From Streptomyces sp. MST-110588 (GTDB taxonomy: Bacteria; Actinomycetota; Actinomycetes; Streptomycetales; Streptomycetaceae): a DNA stretch of 64,000 nucleotides. Position numbers and translations under genes: made by a program. Shown piece after piece: positions 42,237 to 51,150 of this stretch (the stretch's first letter is position 1; the number at the start of each line of letters is the position of its first letter). The DNA is taken from the NCBI RefSeq assembly GCF_022695595.1, contig NZ_CP074380.1:7778501-7842500 (forward strand), written 5' to 3'. The notes beneath the pieces were generated by a model. The model was not told where the DNA came from and did no database searches. It saw only the letters and a program-made list of their open reading frames with translations.

Positions 42237-42719
42237 CTAGCTGACCAGGATCTGGGTCGAGGACTCCTTCAGTTTCCCGTTGGCCCACCGGATCTGCCTC
42301 AGCGAGTCGGGGTGGCACCGCTGGACGGTCTCCAGCAGCTCGGTGTCCTTGAGCCCCTGTGCCGCCTGCCCGAGCATCTCCCAGTCGACCGAGACCCCTG
42401 ACGCCTTGATGTAGACCTCCCGCAGGTCGCGCAGGAGCAGCAGCGCGGCGTGCGAGCGCCGGCCGACGAGCTCGCCGGCCTTGTCCCGCAGGCGCTCGGC
42501 GGTCTTCAGTTCGTCCACCGGCTCGGGGTCGAGCCGGGCCCCGAACCGCTCGCCGGCGGCGGACAGGTCGCGTACGTGCTGCTGGGACCAGCGGGCCAGG
42601 TCCCGGGCGACGTAATGGACCTCGTGATCGGCCTGGTGCCGCTCGGAGACGCGCAGCAGCTCGTGGGCCAGGTCGTTCTCGTCGCGGTGCAGTTCGTGCA
42701 GGAGCAGACCGATCTTCAT
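42237..42719 (-). CDS. Helical protein coupled to a molybdopterin oxidoreductase
   Basis: 160 residues, MKIGLLLHELHRDENDLAHELLRVSERHQADHEVHYVARDLARWSQQHV. All-helical and rich in His and Glu; not obviously a hemerythrin. ATGA overlap with the end of the molybdopterin enzyme gene shows translational coupling. It may be a chaperone or partner subunit of that enzyme. Confidence 0.7.
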   Translation of the reverse strand: MKIGLLLHELHRDENDLAHELLRVSERHQADHEVHYVARDLARWSQQHVRDLSAAGERFGARLDPEPVDELKTAERLRDKAGELVGRRSHAALLLLRDLREVYIKASGVSVDWEMLGQAAQGLKDTELLETVQRCHPDSLRQIRWANGKLKESSTQILVS

Positions 42720-45253
42720 CGCACGCCTCCGGACGACGAGGGGCTGAACGTCTCCTCCGGCGCAGGGCCGGGCGTCTTGTCTGCCGCAGGGCTGAACGTC
42801 TCGTCCGGTGAAGGAACGAGCGCTTCCTCCGCCCGGGCGTCCGGCCCGCCGGTGGTCGGGGGCACGCCGTCGGTGACAGGGGCGGACGCCGTCCCGGTCG
42901 GCGCGGGGGAGGGGCCACCGGCGGCCTCGACGAGGCGCAGTGCAGCCGCCGCCGTCTTGAAGAGGGGCTGCTTGGAGGGGGGATCCCAGTCGGTGAGGGT
43001 GAGTTCGTTGGCCGCCCGGCCCGCGCCGTCCGGTTCGTGTCCGGCGCCGGTGTCCCAGTAGCCGTAATGGAAGGGGAGGAACAGCACGCCGTCACGGATG
43101 CCGCTGATCCGCAGCCGGGCCCGGACGCTGCCGCGCGCGGTGCGCACCTCGACCAGGTCCCCTTCACCGAGCCCGCCGGCCGCCGCGTCACGGGCGGAGC
43201 ACTCCACCCACACCTCGGGGGCCGCCGCCTGCAACTGAGGAGCGCGGGCGGTCTTGGCGCGGGTGTGGAAGTGGAACAGCGTACGGCCGGTGGTCAGTAC
43301 GTACGGGAAGTCCCCGCTGGGCTGCTCGTGCGGCGGCAGGTAGCCGGCGGCCTTGACGACGGCCTTGCCGGACGGATTCATCGCCTTGTACTCGGCCGGC
43401 TCCAGCGGCGCGCCGGTGACCAGGTCGCGGCCGTAACTCTCGCAGTACCCCGGATCGCTCCAGAACCCGCCGTCGGCATAGAGGCGCTCGGTGCCGTCGG
43501 GGTGCTCCTCGTTGCACGGCCACTGGATGCCCCCGCGCTCGCGGAGCTTGTCATAGGTGATGCCGGTGTAGTCGCACGGACGCCCGCGGCTGCACTCCTT
43601 CCACGCCTCGAACGCCGACTCCGCGTCGTGCCACTTCACCAGCGGCTGACCGTCCATGTCCGCCAGGCCCAGCCGGCGGGCGTAGTCCAGGAAGATGTCC
43701 AGGTCCGGGCGGGCCTCGCCGGGCGGCTCGACGGCCTTCTCCGACAGGTGCACCGTACGGTCGGCGTTGGTGAACGTACCGGTCTTCTCCCCCCACGTCG
43801 CCGCCGGCAGCACCACATCGGCGAGCTGCGCGGTCTCGGTGAGGAACAGGTCCTGCACCACGAGCAGCAGGCGCTCCTGGGACAGCACGGAGCGGATACG
43901 GCGCAGTTCCGGCAGGGAGACGGCCGGATTGGTGCCGCTGATCCACAGCAGGCGGATGGAGCCCTCCTCCACGTACCGGATCATCTGCATGGCGTGGGTG
44001 GGCGGCGAGTAGTGGGGGATCCGCACCGGGTCCAGGTTCCACACCCGCGCCAGGTCCTTGACGTGCTCGTCGTTGGACCAGTTGCGAAAACCCGGCAGAT
44101 CACCGTCGGCCCCGCACTCGCGGGTGTTCTGGGCCGTGGGCTGGCCGTTCATCTGCAACACCCCGCAGCCCGGTCTGCCGAGCATGCCGCGCACCAGGTG
44201 GAGGTTGTTCACCTGGACCGCGGCGGCCGTCGCCTGGTGGGACTGGTAGAAGCCCTGAAGCACCGTGGAGAACAGCCGCCGCGCACCGCCGAGCAGCCGT
44301 GCCGCCTCCCGGATCCGCTCCGCCGGCACATCACAGATCTCCTCCGCCCGCTCGGGCGGGTACTCCTTGACGCGTTCGCTCAGCTCCTCGAAGCCGACGA
44401 CATGGCGGTCGATGTACTCCCGGTCGATCCAGCCGTTCCCGATGACCTCGTGCAACAGCCCGTTCATCAGCGCCACGTTGGTACCGGGCCGGGGAGCCAG
44501 ATGTACGGCAGCCGCCCGGGCGACCGGCGTCATCCGGGGATCGACGCAGATCACCGTGGGCGGACGAGGCCCCGCGAGCCGGTCCAGCACCCGCATCCAC
44601 AACACGCTCTGCGTCTCGGCCATGTTGTGGCCGAACAGCGCGATCACCTCCGCGTGGTCGATGTCGGCGTACGAGCCGGGCTGCCCGTCGCAGGCGAAGG
44701 ACTCCTTCAGCGCCGCCGCCGCGGTGGCCGTGCACAGCCGGGTGTTGCCGTCCACGTGGTTGGTGCCGATGCCGCCGTGCGCGATCACCCCGAGGGTGTA
44801 GTACTCCTCGGCGAAGAGCTGGCCGGTGGTGTAGAAACCGATCGCGCTGGGCCCCTGCGTCTGGAGCAGCTCCCGGGTCCGGGCGACGACGCGGTCCATC
44901 GCGGTGTCCCAGTCGCACTCCACCAGACGCCCGCCCTCGCGGACCAGCGGCCGGGTCAGCCGGTCGGGGGAGGCGTTGGCCTGCCAGCCGAACAGGTCCT
45001 TGGGGCCGAGCCGGCCGCGGTTGACACGGTCCCGCGCCAGGCCGCGGACGCCGGCCATCCGCCCGTCCTTCACCGCGATCTCCATGGCGTCGCCGTTGGA
45101 GTGCAGGATGGACGCCGTCGGCACCCACCGGTCCACCTGACCGGCGGTGATCCCGGGCGCGAGGTAGGTGTCCACCCGTACCGGCCACGGCTCACCGGGA
45201 CCGTACGGTGTACGGGTTCCCCACGGCTCGGCGATCCGGTCCCTGTGGGTCAT
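42716..45253 (-). CDS. Molybdopterin-dependent oxidoreductase without the N-terminal Fe-S cysteines
   Basis: 845 residues of the nitrate reductase / formate dehydrogenase alpha type: GPSAIGFYTTGQLFAEEYY, DIDHAEVIALFGHNMAETQSVLW, RLLWISGTNPAVSLPEL, ADVVLPAATWGEKTGTFTNADRTV, and a C-terminal molybdopterin dinucleotide-binding domain (YVLTTGRTLFHFHTRAKT; VRARLRISGIRDGVLFLPFHYGYWD). Where NasA or FdhF have four Cys for a [4Fe-4S] cluster this protein has WVPTASILHSNG, so electrons must pass differently. The last 50 residues are a repeat tail of DETFSP-like units. Probably cytoplasmic because no Tat signal is seen. The substrate is unknown. Confidence 0.85.
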   Translation of the reverse strand: MTHRDRIAEPWGTRTPYGPGEPWPVRVDTYLAPGITAGQVDRWVPTASILHSNGDAMEIAVKDGRMAGVRGLARDRVNRGRLGPKDLFGWQANASPDRLTRPLVREGGRLVECDWDTAMDRVVARTRELLQTQGPSAIGFYTTGQLFAEEYYTLGVIAHGGIGTNHVDGNTRLCTATAAAALKESFACDGQPGSYADIDHAEVIALFGHNMAETQSVLWMRVLDRLAGPRPPTVICVDPRMTPVARAAAVHLAPRPGTNVALMNGLLHEVIGNGWIDREYIDRHVVGFEELSERVKEYPPERAEEICDVPAERIREAARLLGGARRLFSTVLQGFYQSHQATAAAVQVNNLHLVRGMLGRPGCGVLQMNGQPTAQNTRECGADGDLPGFRNWSNDEHVKDLARVWNLDPVRIPHYSPPTHAMQMIRYVEEGSIRLLWISGTNPAVSLPELRRIRSVLSQERLLLVVQDLFLTETAQLADVVLPAATWGEKTGTFTNADRTVHLSEKAVEPPGEARPDLDIFLDYARRLGLADMDGQPLVKWHDAESAFEAWKECSRGRPCDYTGITYDKLRERGGIQWPCNEEHPDGTERLYADGGFWSDPGYCESYGRDLVTGAPLEPAEYKAMNPSGKAVVKAAGYLPPHEQPSGDFPYVLTTGRTLFHFHTRAKTARAPQLQAAAPEVWVECSARDAAAGGLGEGDLVEVRTARGSVRARLRISGIRDGVLFLPFHYGYWDTGAGHEPDGAGRAANELTLTDWDPPSKQPLFKTAAAALRLVEAAGGPSPAPTGTASAPVTDGVPPTTGGPDARAEEALVPSPDETFSPAADKTPGPAPEETFSPSSSGGVR

Positions 45254-45648
45254 GTGCGCCCTCCTTCACGCTCCTTCACGCTCCTTCACGCGGCGATCGG
45301 GCACGGCGCCGCCGCCGACGGTGTCACCGTTCCACAGGCGTCCCCGCCGCGCCCCGCAACACGCGCGCCGACGGCCCGGGGTCCCTCCGGCGCGCGGTTC
45401 CGCCCGGTGCGACGGGATACGGAGGGCCGCGTGCCCTTTTGTCCCGTCGCTCGTTTGGCCCGTACGACGCGCCCAGCGCTCCTGGCAGACCGCGCCCCGC
45501 TCGTTCCACGGACGGCCTGCCACCCGCTGTCCGCCGCCCCGGGCGGCGCGCTGCGGGACCGGGGCGGCCGGGCTTTCCGTTCGGGATACGGGCCGCCGGT
45601 CAGCGTCGGTTGCCCGGTGCGTCATCTCGGGAAGACGAAGGACCACAC
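45254..45648. other. Divergent intergenic region
   Basis: 395 bp between the molybdopterin enzyme and chaplin starts. CTCCTTCACG is repeated three times near 45261-45290. The chaplin promoter should lie near 45560-45630, but no consensus box is clear. Confidence 0.4.
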
Positions 45649-46503
45649 GTGCAGCAGATCGTGAAACAGAGCGTGCTCGTCGTCGCCGCGGCGACCGGCG
45701 TTCTCGCGAGCGTGGGAGGAACCGCCCACGCCGACTCCATCGCAGGAGGACAGACCGTCAACTCCCCGGGCGTGATCGCGGGCAACCTGCTTCAGGTGCC
45801 GGTCCACGTACCGCTCAACCTGTGCGGGAACACCGTCGATATCATCGGCCTGCTCAACCCCGCCTTCGGCAACCGCTGCATCAACCCTGGCGGCTATCAC
45901 GCTCCGCCCAGGGACCAGCAGCCGCCGGAACACGAGCCGCCGGGACACAAGCCCTCCGGACACGGACCTTCCGGAGACAAGCCTTCCGGAGACAAGCCCC
46001 CTGGCCACAAGCCCTCCGGCCACAAGCCCTCCGGCCACAAGCCCCCGGAGCACCACGCTCCGCCCGAGCACCACAAGCCCCCTGAGCATCACACCCCGTC
46101 CGGGCATCAGACTCCCGGACACCACAATCCGCCGGGTGAACAGCCTCCCGGTCACCACACCACGCCGGGGCACACCCCTCCCGGTCAGCAGCCGCCCGGA
46201 CACACCCCTCCCGGGCAGCCGGACGCGACCGGGCACGAGCCGCCCGGACCGCAGCCACCGTCCGGGGAGGCAGGGCCGGGCGATCCCCGGGGCCCTGCCC
46301 CCGCGGCCGGCGGGGCGTCGTCGTACGGCGCTTCGGCAGGGCAGCCGGGCGGGCAGTGGGTCAGGAGGGTCGGGGCGCTCGCGCAGTCACCGTCGCTCGC
46401 TCGAACGGGAGCCGGTGAGCTGGGCACTGCCGCCGGGGCCAGCGTCTTTCTCCTGCTCGGGGGAGTAGTGCTCGTCCGGCGCGGTCGCGCCGGGCGTCGC
46501 TGA
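45649..46503 (+). CDS. Cell-wall-anchored chaplin with one chaplin domain
   Basis: 284 residues from GTG 45649. Signal peptide 1-28 (VVAAATGVLASVGGTAHA), then one chaplin domain at 29-80 (DSIAGGQTVNSPGVIAGNLLQ; Cys59 and Cys77 in NLCGN and NRCIN). A long disordered region of HKPSG, HHTPS and PPGH repeats follows. The C-terminus has LARTG, a hydrophobic helix and RRGRAGRR, a class E sortase (LAxTG) signal. Long chaplins cover aerial hyphae and are linked to peptidoglycan; those of S. coelicolor carry two chaplin domains, this one only one. It would be developmentally expressed and exported. Confidence 0.9.
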   Translation: MQQIVKQSVLVVAAATGVLASVGGTAHADSIAGGQTVNSPGVIAGNLLQVPVHVPLNLCGNTVDIIGLLNPAFGNRCINPGGYHAPPRDQQPPEHEPPGHKPSGHGPSGDKPSGDKPPGHKPSGHKPSGHKPPEHHAPPEHHKPPEHHTPSGHQTPGHHNPPGEQPPGHHTTPGHTPPGQQPPGHTPPGQPDATGHEPPGPQPPSGEAGPGDPRGPAPAAGGASSYGASAGQPGGQWVRRVGALAQSPSLARTGAGELGTAAGASVFLLLGGVVLVRRGRAGRR

Positions 46504-46653
46504 CCTGGTGCGGACGGGCGCGGGGGCGGGGCCGGTGGTCCGGCTCCGCGCCCGCGCGTCCAGTCCGGTGCCGCGGTCTGTCGGTCTGCCGACTGCCGGT
46601 ATGCCGTGTGCCGGTCTGTGGCGTGTGATCTGCGGTGCGGCCGTACCTGGTGG

Positions 46654-47481
46654 TCAGACGGTCCAGTGGCGGGGCCGCTGGAGGACGGCCGGGATCCTGG
46701 TGGCCCGATCGCCGCGCGCGGCGTTGAGCTGGGCCTGCGTCAGGAAGATCGCGCCGGTCAGATCCGCGCCGGCCAGATCGGCGTCGCGCAGGTCGGCGCC
46801 GATCAGGTCGGCATCGCGCAGATCGGCGCCGGAGAGATCGGCGGCGATCAGACAGGCCCCGCGCATGCTGGCCCCCCGCAGCTTGGCCCCGCGCAGGCGG
46901 GCGCCCAGGAGGTCGGCGCCGCGGTGGTTCTTCTTGCGGCCCGGTACCGCGGCGCGGGCCAGTTCACTGGCGCGCAGCAGGAGCGCGTTCACCTCCGCGC
47001 GCAATGCGGGCACGTCCGCCGCCAGAAGGGCCTCGGCGGTGTCCCGGGTGAGGGCGTCCAGCCGGTCGTAGGCCCGGCGCAGATCGCGATGGACGGGCCG
47101 GGCCGCCGCGAGGTCCAGCGCCTCGGCGGCGTACCGCAGCAGCTCGTGAAGCTGCCGTACGACGGGGAAGACCTCGTACATCGTGCAGGCCGAATCCGGC
47201 TCCGCCCGCCAGCTCCGTCCCTTGAAGGTGACCTGGGAGACCTTCTGGCCGGCCCCGAAGCAGTCGAAGACCGTACAGCCCGTGTAACCGCTCTCGCGCA
47301 GCCGCTCATGGATCGTGCAGCGGAAGTCTTCCTGGAGGTTGCCGCACGGGGTGCCCGCGGCCTTGTCCGCGGCGAAGTCCGCCGAGCGCGCGAAGGGCAG
47401 CGCGACGCAGCACAGGCCGAAGCAGTTCCCGCAGTCGGCCTGGAGGTCGGCATGGGCGGCGTGGCGGGTCTGCTCTGACAA
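46654..47481 (-). CDS. Cys-cluster plus pentapeptide-repeat protein
   Basis: 275 residues from TTG 47481 (AGGAG ten bases upstream). Residues 1-75 carry a dense Cys cluster (DCGNCFGLCCVALPF, GTPCG, FRCTIHERL, GCTVFDCFG), likely binding zinc or an Fe-S cluster. The middle is a helical linker. About 190-260 is a pentapeptide-repeat helix (GADLLGARLRGAKLRGASM; DLSGADLRDADLIGADL), the right-handed fold of DNA-mimic proteins such as Qnr and MfpA. The combination recurs in Streptomyces with unknown function. Confidence 0.82.
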   Translation of the reverse strand: MSEQTRHAAHADLQADCGNCFGLCCVALPFARSADFAADKAAGTPCGNLQEDFRCTIHERLRESGYTGCTVFDCFGAGQKVSQVTFKGRSWRAEPDSACTMYEVFPVVRQLHELLRYAAEALDLAAARPVHRDLRRAYDRLDALTRDTAEALLAADVPALRAEVNALLLRASELARAAVPGRKKNHRGADLLGARLRGAKLRGASMRGACLIAADLSGADLRDADLIGADLRDADLAGADLTGAIFLTQAQLNAARGDRATRIPAVLQRPRHWTV

Positions 47482-47765
47482 GGCGCTCGTTCTCCTGGTA
47501 CGCGGGCGGTGGTGCACCTCCCGTGATCACCCGTAGCGCATGATCCCGGGCGCCGGAACGGGAAGCGGTCAATTCTAGACCACCGACGCGGCGCGTACGG
47601 TACGAGGTGCCCTACGCGCCGGGGAGACGCTGAACCGGCCCGGGCGAAGAGCGGATCGGCGCAACGCCGTATGCCGTCACCATGCCGACGGCATACGGAC
47701 GATCACCAGGGCCGGCGCAATGCGGGCGCATCCGGAATGTGCGGCGGGCCCGGTCGCCGGGTGGT

Positions 47766-48764
47766 TCACAGCACGCCCTGGATGTCCTCCAGCGCCGGCA
47801 GGACCCGCTGCCTGGGCATCATGTGCCGGGCCCAGCCGGGGACGGACCGCAGGGAGTAGAACCGGCGCAGCCAGCGGTCCCGGCCGTCGTAACGCGGGGT
47901 GAATCCGCTGCGGCCGTGCGCCGCGACGTGGTTGTCGACCACGACCAGCTCGCCGGGCTCCAGCACCACGTCGTGGCAGACGGCCTCCAGGGCCTCGGCC
48001 AGCGCCTTGAGCGCCGCGGTCGCCTCCGCGCCGGCCGCGTGTGTGGTGTGGGAGTGGAAGCGCATGAAGGGGCGGTCATGCGGTCCGAAGATGGCGGGGT
48101 GCGGCCCGGAGCGGGGCACCGGAAGGGTGCTGCCCCGGGTGAAGGACGCCGCGTAGGAGGTGTAGAACTGCGGCGTGCGCAGGATCGCGAGCTGTTCGGC
48201 CGTCAGGTGCCGGACGGCCCGGCGTACCGAGGCGACGCGGGTGGCCGCGGTGCGTTCGTGGTCCTGGCGTACGCACAACAGACCCAGGTAGTCCGGGCGC
48301 AGCGGGTGGTGGGCGTTCTCGGTGTGGAAGTCGAAGGCCACCGACCCGCTGTTCTCGATCCGCCGCTCCTCCCCGCGCACCGGATGTACGTCGTGGATCA
48401 GGGCCCCGTCCTTCTCTTCCTGGTAACCGACGAGCGAGCCGAGCAGATCCGCCACGAGCGTGAGCGTGCCGTCGGTGGGATGGCCGTCGAGGGTTCCGGA
48501 ATGGTGGACGGCGGGGGTGTCGGGCAGGTCTCCGAGAGTGACGCCGCGCAGCAGGAAGAACCCCGAGTCCGCATTCCCTGCATTTCCCTCGGCGAAATCG
48601 AGCAGGGCGCCACGTACGGCTCGGGGCAGATCGAGCAGCAGGCCGGGAAGCGCCGAGGCGGACGCCTGTGCGGTGCCGACGGCCAGTGTCGAGAGCTGCC
48701 AGAGCCTATGGGATTCGGCCTCGGAGAGCTGATGGGCGTGCTGCTGCGTGAGGGAGGTGGTCAC
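47766..48764 (-). CDS. Fe(II)/2-oxoglutarate oxygenase, VioC/AsnO-type amino-acid hydroxylase
   Basis: 332 residues from GTG 48764. Clavaminate-synthase-like fold: FDFHTENAHHPLRPDYLGLLC with iron ligands His147 and Glu149, distal His283 in DNHVAAHGRSGFTPR, and Arg297 for 2-oxoglutarate in GRDRWLRR. This set, including the HxE rather than HxD triad, defines the free L-arginine / L-asparagine beta-hydroxylases (VioC, OrfP, AsnO). No NRPS is beside it. A LysE/RhtB amino-acid exporter lies upstream on the same strand, so it may make a secreted hydroxy-amino acid. Substrate not predictable from the motif alone. Confidence 0.88.
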   Translation of the reverse strand: MTTSLTQQHAHQLSEAESHRLWQLSTLAVGTAQASASALPGLLLDLPRAVRGALLDFAEGNAGNADSGFFLLRGVTLGDLPDTPAVHHSGTLDGHPTDGTLTLVADLLGSLVGYQEEKDGALIHDVHPVRGEERRIENSGSVAFDFHTENAHHPLRPDYLGLLCVRQDHERTAATRVASVRRAVRHLTAEQLAILRTPQFYTSYAASFTRGSTLPVPRSGPHPAIFGPHDRPFMRFHSHTTHAAGAEATAALKALAEALEAVCHDVVLEPGELVVVDNHVAAHGRSGFTPRYDGRDRWLRRFYSLRSVPGWARHMMPRQRVLPALEDIQGVL

Positions 48765-49448
48765 GGTGTTGCCTTCTTCCTGATATTTCACGGCCGGGCC
48801 GCTCCACGTCTTCAACCGGCCGGGGAGGGATCCGGGCTTCGAGAACGCGGAAAGTCGCACACATGCGATGAAGAAGAGGCATCGTGCCGCTCGCCGCCAG
48901 AGAAAGGAGAGAATGCGCCGGAATCGCGCGTCACGCTAGAGAATTCATTTCCGGCATGTCAACGAAAGATTTTGGTCACCGGACACCGGGTATATGCTGC
49001 CGCTGAAACGCGCCATTCATCCGTGAATGGAATGATGCAAGCGGTGTGCGGCTTTCCGTTGCTTGAGAGGTGCTACGACGCTCATGGGGCACGGGTGATC
49101 CGTGATGTTCCTGGTGCGAGCGGGGCCATCGGGCAGGCACATGACAGAAAGCCTTGTGGAGGCAACCGTGCTCCGGCTGGCCGTGACCGCGCTGCGCGCT
49201 GCCCGCCACCCACTTTTCGGTCATTCGGTGAACGGCGGCCTCGCGATCATTGCCGGGAGGATGTCCGAAAAGACGTCATAATTGGCTGGATCACGCTGCC
49301 CGAGAGGGAATACGATCGCGCTTGCTCGTTACCGGGTTACCGGCTTGCCCCATATGGGTGACCATGCTGCCGCGCAGTGGGCGTCGGGAGAACCGGAGAG
49401 CGTACGGCGCTTTCTGAACACCCGTCGGTCTCCCCGCCGGCTCGTCAC
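48765..49448. other. AT-richer intergenic region
   Basis: 684 bp whose GC content is visibly lower from about 48860 to 49330. It contains promoters for the oxygenase gene and one possible small gene at 49141. No inverted repeats of note. Confidence 0.45.
49141..49281 (+). CDS. Possible 46-aa small protein
   Basis: MTESLVEATVLRLAVTALRA, then ARHPLFGHSVNGGLAIIAGR and a short tail ending in TAA. Amphipathic helical start with a hydrophobic end. The upstream RBS is weak (GGCAGG) and codon third positions are not strongly GC, so it may be chance or recently acquired. Reported because it lies in an unusually AT-rich gap. Confidence 0.25.
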   Translation: MTESLVEATVLRLAVTALRAARHPLFGHSVNGGLAIIAGRMSEKTS

Positions 49449-50117
49449 TCAGTCGCCGAGGGCCAGCCGGACGCCGAACGCGGCGATGACCGTACCGCTG
49501 ATCCGGTCCAGGACGCGGCGTGCCGAGGGGCGCTGAAGGGTGCCGCGGAACGCCCGGGCGAAGGAGATCAGTACGACCGACCAGAGCGAGGCGAGCGCGA
49601 TATGCACCCCGGCCAGCGCGGTGCCGGTCACCAGATGCGCGGATCCGGCGGGCATGAACTGCGGCAGGGTGGCCATGTAGAAGGCGCCCATCTTGGGGTT
49701 GAGCAGATTCGTCAGGACGCCCCGCCGCCAGCCGCCGAGGAAGCGGTCGTCGGCATCCGGCCCGTCCGCCGCATCCGTCCCCTCCGGCGCACCGGGGGAG
49801 GCGGGATCCGCCTCGGCCGGGCCGCGGCGCAGGGCCGACACCAGGATCCGGCCTCCCATCCACACCAGATACGCGGCCCCCGCCCAGCGGAGCACCGCGT
49901 AGGCGAGGTGCGAGGCGGTCAGCAGAGCGGTGATGCCCAGCGAGCTGAGCGCGCCCCATATGAGGGTGCCGGTCTGGATGCCGAGGACCACGCCCCAGGC
50001 GCGCTTGCGCTGTCCGAGCGCGGCGGTGCGCAGGATCAAGGCGGTGTCGAGGCCGGGCGTGAGCGTGAGAAGTCCGACGATCAGCGCGAAGGACCCCAGT
50101 GCGGATGCGGAGATCAT
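49449..50117 (-). CDS. LysE/RhtB-family amino-acid exporter
   Basis: 222 residues with six membrane helices. LIVGLLTLTPGLDTALILRTAALGQRKRAWGVVLGIQTGTLIWG is the LysE/RhtB opening with its conserved TPGxD motif. NLLNPKMGAFYMATLPQFMP is the second signature. A charged loop (GPAEADPASPGAPEGTDAADGPDADD) lies in the middle. The family exports Lys, Arg, Thr or homoserine and analogues. No LysR partner adjoins it. Confidence 0.9.
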   Translation of the reverse strand: MISASALGSFALIVGLLTLTPGLDTALILRTAALGQRKRAWGVVLGIQTGTLIWGALSSLGITALLTASHLAYAVLRWAGAAYLVWMGGRILVSALRRGPAEADPASPGAPEGTDAADGPDADDRFLGGWRRGVLTNLLNPKMGAFYMATLPQFMPAGSAHLVTGTALAGVHIALASLWSVVLISFARAFRGTLQRPSARRVLDRISGTVIAAFGVRLALGD

Positions 50118-50286
50118 GAGTGATCACAGTAATGCCGCAGCCGCCAACTGCCTAAGATCTGCCCGAAATCGGGCAGGAATCTGCTGCTTCACCGACCGGG
50201 CGATGGAGGCGGAGCTGCAAAAGGATGCGACATAGAGGTGCGTAGAGGGCGAAGTCGAAGATAACGGCCGTGGTTGGGCGATTCCC

Positions 50287-50994
50287 TCACTCCTTCTCGC
50301 CGAGCTGCACCGCCAGCCCGTCGAGCAGGTAGTCCAGGCCGGTGGTGAAGCTCCCGTCCCAGTCGTCGTCGTAGAGGTAGCCTCCGGCGGCCAGGGTCGG
50401 GTACCGGTCGCGGCGGGCCCGCAACTGCTCCTGCCCGGCCCGGCGTTCCGCGTCGGTGATGTGCAGGGCCGATTCGGAGGCCGCGGATCCCATGACGTGG
50501 TTGTAGAGCGCCCAGGTCGCCGCGGAGAGCCCCTTCCCGGTGAAGCCGGCGCGGACCAGCGTCGCCTGCAAAACCTCCATCCACCCCAGGAAGTTCGGAC
50601 CGATGGTGGGCCGGCGCCGGGCCGGGACGGCGGCGGCCCATGGGTGCCGCAGCAGCGCGCCCCGCCACGCGGTCATGACCGCGGTGATGTCTTCCCGCCA
50701 GTCCGCCGCCTGCCCCGCCCCCGGGGGCACTTCTCCGAAGATCGCATCGACGGCGAGGTCGATCACGTCGTCCTTCGTGTCGACGTGCCAGTACAGCGAC
50801 GGGGCGACGACGCCGAGGCGCTCGGCGAGCCGTCGCATGGTGAGCCGCTCGATGCCCTCCTCGTCGAGCAGGGCGACGGCGGCCTCGACGATGCGTGCGC
50901 GGGACAGCGGCGGTTCGCCCTTGGATGTGCGACGGGGCCGTAGCCAGACGCTCCGCACCTGGTCGTCTTCTCGCCGGTCGCGCTCGCTCGCCAC
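50287..50994 (-). CDS. TetR-family repressor of the adjacent efflux gene
   Basis: 235 residues from GTG 50994. HTH: LSRARIVEAAVALLDEEGIERLTMRRLAERLGVVAPSLYWHVDTKDDVIDL, the TetR/AcrR signature, with a TetR_C-type ligand domain (AVMTAWRGALLRHPWAAAV; GYLYDDDWDGSFTTGLDYLLDGL). Divergent from a DHA2 exporter, with two CTAAC-type operator copies between them. This is the classical drug-sensing repressor and pump pair. Confidence 0.9.
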   Translation of the reverse strand: MASERDRREDDQVRSVWLRPRRTSKGEPPLSRARIVEAAVALLDEEGIERLTMRRLAERLGVVAPSLYWHVDTKDDVIDLAVDAIFGEVPPGAGQAADWREDITAVMTAWRGALLRHPWAAAVPARRRPTIGPNFLGWMEVLQATLVRAGFTGKGLSAATWALYNHVMGSAASESALHITDAERRAGQEQLRARRDRYPTLAAGGYLYDDDWDGSFTTGLDYLLDGLAVQLGEKE

Positions 50995-51104
50995 GATCTT
51001 CCTCGCCCTCGTCCTCGCCCTTGGCCGGAGCGCCGCCGCGCGCCGTCCGTATCGCCTTTGATCATCCTGCCGTCCAGGCAAGTGTAGTACGGTGTTCGCA
51101 CAAT

Positions 51105-51138
51105 CTAACAACGTTCGCCCGCCCTCTAACGACGTTAG
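51105..51138. promoter_or_regulatory. Double TetR operator
   Basis: CTAACGACGTTAG (51126-51138) is a perfect palindrome around a central A. CTAACAACGTTCG (51105-51117) is a partial copy with centres 21 bp apart, two helical turns. The sites lie 12 bp before the DHA2 exporter start and downstream of the likely promoter. Confidence 0.75.
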
Positions 51139-51150
51139 GTAAATGGCAGG

